From Sarcocystis neurona (taxonomy: Eukaryota; Apicomplexa; Conoidasida; Eucoccidiorida; Sarcocystidae): a DNA stretch of 64,000 nucleotides. Each line of letters begins with the position of its first letter. The stretch's first letter is position 1. The position numbers and the translations under genes were made by a program. Positions 56,957 to 64,000 of the stretch are shown here, in pieces. The DNA lies in NCBI GenBank assembly GCA_000727475.1, contig KL647306.1, positions 1,437,609 to 1,501,608 on the forward strand. Direction: 5' to 3'. The notes beneath the pieces were generated by a model, which saw only the letters and a program-made list of their open reading frames with translations, had not been told where the DNA came from and did not search any database.

Positions 56957-58021
56957 GATATAAATAGATGTATATAACTTCTCTCATCCCTTTCCATATA
57001 TACGTGTGAGTTGTCTCAACTCTTTCTCTCACGATCCCTCTCTCTCTATACATTTATGTCACTTGTCTCACGTGTCTCAGTTTATACAGGTGCATAACTT
57101 CTCTCCTGTTTCTCTCTCTCTGTGTATGGCTGTATCCAAAGAGCTTGCAACACGTACGCCACGTATCTCCCACATATATGCATATATATGGAAGGTGAAC
57201 AAAAGTTTATGTGTTTTTGTGCGGTAAGCCTATACACGGTAAACTCATCTTCGCACTGAGGGAGACAGACACAGAACCAATGTACGGATATCCTATACAC
57301 ATACATACATATATATATACATGTATATGTATATATGTATATATACCCGGCATCTGTCAGCTCAACATGTCCATCATAAATACATAATATAAAGACATTT
57401 TGAACGTACCTTACCCAGCCACATACGAATATGTGTCAACATCGCAGCACACACACATATATATATCATTATCGCAGTACATACAGGTATATATCAGCAT
57501 TGGATAGCATATGTCGACAGGTCTAATAGGAGGCACGCAGATATTCTGTTCCGCAGATGATAGAAATGCTGCTGTTGACTGGCATTTTCTCTTTTTCTTC
57601 TTCTCTTCCTTTCCCCCTCGCGTCCCCTTCCCTTCCCGTTCTGCCCCCGGCCGCGGACCGCAGCTCTTCGTGCATCGCGGCGGCGGTTCCTCTTCGTTCA
57701 CCAGCGCGTCTGCAGAGGAGGCACCTTCGCAGGAAAGTCGGCGTCGTCTTCTCCTTTTCTCTTCCCCAACAAACGCGCGGGGGGCACACAGGACTACTCT
57801 CCTCACATTCCCACAACAAACACGTTGGCGTGTGAGTGTCGCGTGCACCCATTTGACGACAGAAAAGTTCGAAAAAAAGAAAGTTGTTGCACACAAAAAC
57901 GAGGGTGAGGGAGCCGCATGCCAGTGCCCAGGGAAAACAGAGACGGGCAGCTTTGACGCACTCTTCTCTCTTTGTCAGCCAGCCTGCGTGCCTGCTCGGA
58001 ATTCCTTGGTCTCCTTTAAAA

Positions 58022-58193
58022 ATGGACGCACCGGCCAGCCAGTACCTCCGCACTCCCCCCCATGCGAATGTCATCGCCGGTGACGCAGAGGTGAAGTCTG
58101 CCTCGCCACAACGTGTGCGGTTTCCGGCTCCATGGCAGGCAGAAGGAAAAGAAGGAATTTCTACCCTTCTTGAGAATCAAAAAAACTTCCGTC
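58022..58193 (+). CDS. Possible 5' exon of an unknown plus-strand gene
   Basis: The ATG at 58,022 (AAAATGG) starts MDAPASQYLRTPPHANVIAG and the frame is still open at a strong GTGAGT donor at 58,194. A plus-strand acceptor, TTGTCCAG ending at 59,104, would continue in phase with LCAPMTDPAVAGLSKIFVQ. The continuation then runs into the CTG repeats that lie antisense to the 3' end of the branching-enzyme gene, which lowers confidence. Confidence 0.27.
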
Positions 58194-59574
58194 CGTGAGT
58201 CCGACTCCCACACAGAAAGACAAAAATACACGCATAAACTCTGCCTGCCAAGCCGCGCACACACGCATGTACACACGTGTATATATACATGTGTATGTAT
58301 GTGCGAAGACTCGGCAAAGAAGTCTCGATTCAAAAAAAAGACATAAAGGCACAATGTAGGGAACAGCGACAACTTGTCAACCCCAGCAACGTAGTCCAGA
58401 GACTACCATATATATATATATCTACGAATGCGTATATAGGCGTCCCTGGGTTGAAGGGCACAAATACATATTTATCTACCTATCTTACCTATCTACATAT
58501 ACACATATACAGACATCGACGCCTGTCTCTGCCTTATATATCCACGTATATAGAATGGAGTACATATATATACATACAGAGATGTATACACACAAATATA
58601 GATCTATATATATACGTGTATGCGTGTCTCTGCCTATATATCTACGTATATGGAAAGGAGTACACACATATATATATGTAGATGTAGATGTAGATAAACA
58701 GATGTAAACCACATTCGCAGATATATGAGACACCTTTTTTATATCTGCACGAGTGTACGTATATAGACGTACAGCCATTGCAAGGACGACGATTTCTCCT
58801 TTAAAATAGCGACAAAGAGACACTTCTTTGCATGAGGAGGAAATCTGAAACCAAGATTCGCCGCTTCGGGGTACCGCGTTCAAGTACCTTCTTTCATTTC
58901 ATACTTACATATATATATACATGTACATATATACATATAGATAGACAGACAGATTCATATATATAAAGATATACATATAATATGTATGTACGTGTATACA
59001 ACTCTATAATCCACGTAGAACTGAAGGTGATTTCGTCTCGTGTGTACACATACATTTCTCTCTCTTTACAGATTTAGGTGTGTAAATGTTAGGTAGTTGT
59101 CCAGGCTCTGCGCACCGATGACCGATCCTGCTGTGGCGGGCCTTTCGAAGATCTTTGTGCAAGACACCTCTTTTAATTTCCTTCATCATCTGCGGCTGCA
59201 GGGACGCTCCTCGTCTTCTGCTTCACTTGTTGCTGCTGCTCTGCTTCCCTCGCTGCTGCTGCTGTTGGTCCTCCTCGTCCCCCTCCTCCTCGGCCGAGCA
59301 CGTCGCTGCTGCGGTTCCGTTCGACAAGTTGCTGCTGCCCGCCGTCCCAGGGAAACCTGCGGGACCTCCACCGCGCTGCGGCCGCTCAGAGAGACTCTCA
59401 TACCCAGCAGCACCTCTCCCTCTGCATGCGCTCACAACGTCCTCCTGCTGTTGCTGCGGGGGTTGTTGCTGCTCCTGCAGCGGGGGCTGTTGCTGCTGCT
59501 GCTTCTGCTTCTCCCGTGTCTCTTCCTTTTCCTGTTGCTGCTGCTGTTCTCCTCCTCCCTGCTGCTTCTTCTCG
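58194..59574. other. Spacer and 3' flank of the branching-enzyme gene
   Basis: Bases 58,270-59,060 are mostly TATATA, ATAC and GTATAT microsatellite. Bases 59,220-59,570 are CTG-rich on the plus strand (CAG on the minus strand). On the minus strand one frame stays open from the enzyme's last exon, offset by one base, down to 59,223. Confidence 0.5.
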
Positions 59575-62500
59575 TCAAGCTGTTGCTGCTCGTCGGCAGG
59601 GCTGTACTTTTTTTTCTTCAGAAGGCTGCGGGCTCTTCAGATACAAACAGCCGAAAGGCGGCACGTCGAGCCACAGGCAGTACGGCCAACCTAACCTGCA
59701 GGTTAACACCAGGTATCACTCTCCACACGTCCACATATATATATATATATACTTATATATATATACACATATATACATGCATACACATACATACATACGT
59801 ATACATACATATACATCCATCCCTCCATACACACATATACACACACACACACATACACATACATACACATACATATATATATATATATACATACATCCAT
59901 GCATCCACATACATACGTCCGTGCATATACACACATACATATACATAAATACGTATACATATATATACATACACACATTACATACATATACATACATATA
60001 CATACATACATATATTTATATATACACGCACAAATACTGTGTCGTTTTACATATGTGATTGATACGAGTCGTCCGACTTGCTAGAATTTCTTTTTTGCTT
60101 CCTGTTTTCTTCTCACTTTGTCTCTGCGTCCACACATCTCCACACATCCGCATACATACATATATATATACATATGTCAAGGTATGTACATACATACATA
60201 CATACAACGAATCCATATAATATACGGTTTTTCTCGTTTCGCATGTCCCTACAGTTATTACGCCTGCTTAATATATACACATACACATATATATATACAT
60301 ATACATATATATATATATATGTACCTTCTTCTGCATGTTCGTAACAGGACAGTTATATATTTCTGTGGACGTCTTTGTTCGTTTGCTCTCCCGTTCTGTC
60401 TTTCTCTTCGTCTTTTTCTCTGCCTTCTTTGCAGCACGTTCAACAGGACAATCACACGCTTCTGTCCACATGTTTGTTTTCCTTTTTCGTGGTTTTCCAC
60501 TTCTCTCTTTTGTGTCTTTCTATCGCATACTTATGTCTGAAGTCTGCAGTCCGTAGACGTTGTGAGGAGGGTACTGTTGAGAGGCTGTTCCACGAAGAAG
60601 GTGTACGCGCGTAATGCGTCTCCTCACAAGAAATCCACTTCTTCTCCAACAGCAAAGGCGCTTTTACCACACGAGAAACGGGGCGAGAAATGTCTCGCTA
60701 CCGCAACAAATAGAAAGCCCTCGTCTACTAGAAGAGAAAGGACGAAATTGGTATAGAGCTATCGCAGACAAGAGAGAGCAGGTATATGGATAGATATCGA
60801 CAGAAAGTCCAACATTTCCTGAAAAAGGAACAGGGTGTGTCACTTCCACGTCGCATACAAGAGCGCCGGAAACAGCACACCTTCACACACGTTTCTCCAT
60901 ATCTATACGAGTCTACCTACGTACATCCCTACATATACATACATACATATATATACACATATATGTGATATCTGTGTTTGTCTAGCACATATATACATAC
61001 ATACATATCTATACGAGTCTACCTATGCACATCCCTACATATACATACATACATATATATACACATATATATGATATCTGTGTTTGTCTAGCCTTGGAAG
61101 CATCTACAATAATATATATATGCACATCCTGCAGCTCCACACAGGCACCGTCGGTGTCTCTCCGAGTGTGTTCGTCTGTTCAAACACATATATATGTTAT
61201 GTACATACAGTGGTATACACGAAGAAAGAAACTAGCTCACTTCCTGCGCAGACTGCCTCAGTAGCACACAGATATACATATATATGTATGTGTGTCGAAC
61301 ATGTGTACACACGTGTATATATATACAGATGCACGTCACCAGCAAACGCATGTGTTCTATTGATATATATTTGTATCTTTTTGTGTATATAGATGAGAGA
61401 GATATCTTGGAGCGACGCGTATGGACGTTTAGAAAAGATGAGTCTCGCTGCAGTGATTTTCGGTGAATTTTTCTCTCCGTCTTTCTCTGTTCTCCCTCTT
61501 TTCTCGGTCCTTTTCCTTTCTCTGTATATGTACACGTATACATCTCTTCCTCTGTTTGTTTCATGGAGCTTTTTTTTTTGCTGAGGGGGTCCTCACCTTC
61601 CTCCTTGCGTCGTGTGGACGAACGACAAGTTCCCTGGCCCGACCATGCCGCCGGCATAGCGCCAGTCGTCAGAGTTGAGAATCACTTGCCACGCTCCGCC
61701 ATGCGGCACTCCCACGGGATATCTGCAGAGCAAAACCGCAGCAATATTCTACTGTCTCACAGACTTCTTTACGTATGAACTTGTCGTTCTGTGAGCAAAG
61801 GAGGACGACGGACACGCAGACATATACACAATATATCACGGTAAACCTCTGCTTGGAGAAGCAAACGGGACACATTTGCCGCACAGCCGCAACAATAATT
61901 TATCGTCTCGTGAAGACTCCTACGTATGACGAACAGACAGGTTGTCTTTCTACAAGCAAGAAGGACCACAGATATACAGACAAGCACACGAAGCAAAAGA
62001 AAGACACCTCCGTATACGTGTATTACCTCTAGACATGCGCAAAAATATATGTCTTGCGCACGTATATGCATATCACATCTACCCACGTACATACATATAC
62101 ACGGAGAGGTGCACCACACCTCTCTGCCAAAGACATTTAAATATAGATATAGGTACGTATAGATATAGCGGACTTCGATATATAAAGACACACACACACA
62201 CACATAGAGATGCGTATCGCGTACAAACAACATGTAGACATACCATAGTATCCACCGTATATGGACGCATAAGCAAGCACACACATGTGTGCGGTATACG
62301 TATATACATATGTGAATGTGTGTAGGTTCATGTACGTATACAGGTATGTACGCAGTACAGAGATCCGCAAACATAAAACGTATTTGCGTACATACCCAGA
62401 CAGCATGCACCTTATATGTGAACACATACACGGGACCCATACACATATACACATATATGTGTGCGGGCAAACAGACGACGCATTCGATACACACACCCAC

Positions 62501-62859
62501 ACAGGGGCAGGGATGCGCATATATACAGATATGAATAGAGCGTTTCTTCCTTATATATACATATACAAATAAGCAAAAGTGTATGTAAGGCGTTTTCGAA
62601 AGAGAGTTCCACAGACCTGTAGTAGGGATTAGGAGAGAAGTTGCAGACAACAAGAATGTCGTTGTACCACTCCTGATACGAGCGTAAAAAAGCAATAACG
62701 CAGTCCTTGTGGTTGTCGCAGTCCGTCCACTTAAAATTCCACGGCTCGTCGTCGCCTGCATACAGCGCCGGGTGGTAGGCGTACACCGCGAGAAGATCCG
62801 ACAGCCACAAGCAGAGTTTTTTCCGCAGCTCCTCTTGTCCCTCGTGCCAGTCCACCGAC
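59575..62859 (-). CDS. glgB: 1,4-alpha-glucan branching enzyme, last three exons (5' part outside window)
   Basis: The enzyme makes the alpha-1,6 branches of amylopectin/glycogen; coccidia store amylopectin. Exon 62,859-62,617 codes VDWHEGQEELRKKL, LSDLLAVYAYHPALY, WNFKWTDCDNHKDCVIAF and ILVVCNFSPNPYY. These match the C-terminal part of bacterial-type GlgB (LDWH..., P-x-L, F-x-W-x-D, VVCNF-P-P). Exon 61,722-61,597 continues in phase with YPVGVPHGGAWQVILNSDD and GNLSFVHTTQGG. Exon 59,695-59,575 continues in phase with WPYCLWLDVPPFGCLYLK, the family's final L-x-LPPL-type strand, then a TGA. Introns are 894 and 1901 bp; all sites are GT-AG. The catalytic barrel must lie beyond base 64,000, since no further exon was found up to the edge. 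The stop follows an A8 run (see findings). Confidence 0.9.
59736..60012. repeat. (ATAC)n/(TA)n microsatellite in branching-enzyme intron
   Basis: A dense run of TATATA followed by ACATAC/ATACAT units lies just upstream, on the minus strand, of the last exon's acceptor. Shorter blocks recur at 60,150-60,330. Confidence 0.8.
60898..61092. repeat. Duplicated 89 bp element in branching-enzyme intron
   Basis: Copies at 60,898-60,986 and 61,004-61,092 are nearly identical. Each runs from CATATCTATACGAGTCTACC to GATATCTGTGTTTGTCTAGC, and 17 bases separate them. The element contains ATAC repeats but its ends are unique sequence, so it is a segment duplication rather than simple slippage. Confidence 0.85.
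61735..61985. repeat. Diverged tandem duplication next to a splice acceptor
   Basis: A unit starting CCGCAGCAATATTCTACTGTCTC at 61,735 recurs in diverged form (CCGCAACAATAATTTATCGTCTC) at 61,886, an offset of about 151 bp. Both copies also share TACGTATGA and a GGA-rich stretch. On the minus strand the unit is the sequence leading into the acceptor of the exon at 61,722. Confidence 0.65.
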
Positions 62860-64000
62860 CTGAAGACGACAAACGGCGGCGAAGAAGAGCGATGGGAGGA
62901 AAAAAGAAAATGCAGATGCAGAAAGAAGGGAAGAAAAGGCCCACACGTCGAAGTAAAGAAAAAGAAAACCGCGCGCAAAAACAACGGGGAGGGGGGGAGG
63001 ACGGGGGGAAAACGAAGAGAAAAAACAGTCAGGGCTGGGAAGGGATGACTTCTTTTTTTCTTCTTGAGAAAGAGACGGAGGCCCAGACGGCACCGCACAG
63101 AGGACGAAAACGAGAAAAGGACGAAGTCCAAGCGCGGCGAATAATCGCAAGGACAAGAAACATAAAAGATATGCGAAAGTTCGTGCGAACCGCACCATAC
63201 GGCAAAAACACAGGGGGCAGGCGCTTTTTGACCACCGAGCACGCCACTTTTCCGGTGTACGTACACCGCAGTCCTGTGCGTCGTCTTCGTCCAGATTCGT
63301 GCTGCGTAACATGGGAGGGGAGAACAACAGGAAAAGGAAGAGAACGGGGAGAGCAGAGGGAATACAGAAACAGACGGAAACAATGACGGAGATACGGCTG
63401 ACCCACACGTGCGCCAAGCTATCGACCTGCTGCTGTTCACAGTCGTTCTCAGGTGTACGTACACCTCGTGAAAACACGAAAACCAAGCAAGAACGGGAGA
63501 ACAACAGGAGAGAGAGGAGAAACAAGGTAGCAGGGAGAAGATAGAAGACGTCCGAAATACAGACGGAGGTAGGACCCACCCACCCTCGCCAATTCACTGA
63601 CCTGCTGCTGTTCACAGTCGTTCTCAGGTGTACGTACACCTGATTAACGCACGAAACCCGGACACAAACAGCGGGGAGCTGCGCCTTTCCCCTCCCCGTC
63701 TTTCACAGCGACACAGCACGTCATACGGGAGGCAATCGAAGGGCAGAATGACGGCTAGACTTCAGAAGTGACTTTCCATCGAGGTTGGTCGGCTGGCTTC
63801 CACTACGCGACACACACACACACCTTCCCGAGGGACCTGTGAAGCAGATCGACGGCTGTTCTCAAGACTTGCACACTCTATAGATATACACAGACACACA
63901 ACACGTACACAGACAAATACTCCTGGATCCACTTTCAGAAGAAATCAATGTGAAGACGGTGATGCGACACAAAAACACACCCGTATTTGTAAGCCCCGTG
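62860..64000 (-). other. Intron of the branching-enzyme gene running off the window
   Basis: On the minus strand this precedes the CTTCAG acceptor at 62,860. It is purine-rich on the plus strand between 62,880 and 63,150. No branching-enzyme exon was found, so the intron is at least 1.1 kb. It carries three exact copies of the GGTGTACGTACACC palindrome. Confidence 0.6.
63254..63640. repeat. Three palindrome-bearing repeat units
   Basis: GGTGTACGTACACC occurs exactly at 63,254-63,267, 63,452-63,465 and 63,627-63,640. The last two are preceded by the same 28-29 bases (GACCTGCTGCTGTTCACAG then TCGTTCTCA), and the sequence between copies (GGGAGAACAACAGGA, ACAGACGGA) is also alignable. These two are therefore roughly 175 bp tandem units with a conserved core. 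The first copy, 198 bp away, shares mainly the palindrome. Confidence 0.85.

Larger units (their letters stand above)
50228..58021. other. Long repeat-poor stretch with no certain gene
   Basis: It probably begins with the 3' untranslated region of the CCCH gene. Low-confidence exon-like stretches on the minus strand (51,419-51,977 and 52,575-53,015) are listed separately. TA runs occur at 53,096-53,115, 53,785-53,807, 56,476-56,499 and 56,932-56,953, and an AC run at 56,790-56,818. Bases 54,000-57,400 are rich in GTATAC-type sequence with no protein-like frame. Bases 57,500-57,960 are open on both strands without recognisable motifs. Confidence 0.45.

Noticed and set aside
62731..63639. Minus-strand frames of about 300-350 codons running through the branching-enzyme intron
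   Set aside because: Only the part at 62,859-62,617 matches the enzyme. The rest is repeat-flanked intron and contains no catalytic-barrel motifs.
1..64000. Telomere repeats (TTTAGGG)n, CRISPR arrays, insertion sequences, rRNA genes
   Set aside because: None was seen by eye. Regular repeats present are micro- or minisatellites without CRISPR spacing, and no transposase-like frame was recognised.

Overview
This window looks like nuclear DNA of an apicomplexan coccidian, most likely an Eimeria species. Three things point there: very long, impure (CAG)n/(CTG)n tracts that translate as poly-Gln, poly-Ala, poly-Ser, poly-Leu or poly-Cys depending on frame; spliced genes with GT-AG introns; and alternation of a triplet-repeat-rich segment with a repeat-poor one, a layout described for Eimeria tenella chromosome 1. 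The species is inferred, not proven.

Bases 1-34,500 are repeat-rich. A plus-strand helical, HEAT-like protein of unknown function occupies about 1-11,890, broken by intron-like sequence that holds a 25-28 bp minisatellite and AT/GT microsatellites. After a repeat-filled gap comes a large minus-strand 5'-3' exoribonuclease of the XRN family (conserved core 23,379 down to about 16,550, open frame 26,415-15,961). Its catalytic motifs are intact but are separated by very long homopolymer insertions. A 3.25 kb microsatellite-rich interval separates it from a divergent plus-strand gene. That gene is an NSRP1/CCDC55-like splicing regulator split into exons at 29,668-30,511 and 35,967-37,351. The 5.5 kb intron contains a degenerate (GTA)n satellite.

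Bases 37,350-59,000 are repeat-poor. The one certain gene there is a four-exon plus-strand tandem CCCH zinc-finger protein (45,408-50,227), whose splice phases agree at every junction. A possible two-exon 90-residue gene lies at 43,441-43,837. A few other exon-like open frames are listed with low confidence. Most of the remaining sequence is non-coding with dinucleotide and tetranucleotide repeats.

At the right end, the last three exons of a minus-strand 1,4-alpha-glucan branching enzyme (62,859 to 59,575) are clear. The rest of that gene lies beyond base 64,000. The intron upstream of them carries three copies of a 14 bp palindrome, GGTGTACGTACACC, within diverged tandem units. The same palindrome also occurs in the HEAT-like gene.

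The recognised genes cover RNA decay (XRN), RNA binding (CCCH), splicing (NSRP1-like) and amylopectin synthesis (branching enzyme). Nothing in the sequence shows that they are co-regulated. Because pure CAG/CTG repeats have no stop codon in any of six frames, open-frame length is weak evidence in the repeat-rich half. I relied on conserved motifs and matching splice phases instead.
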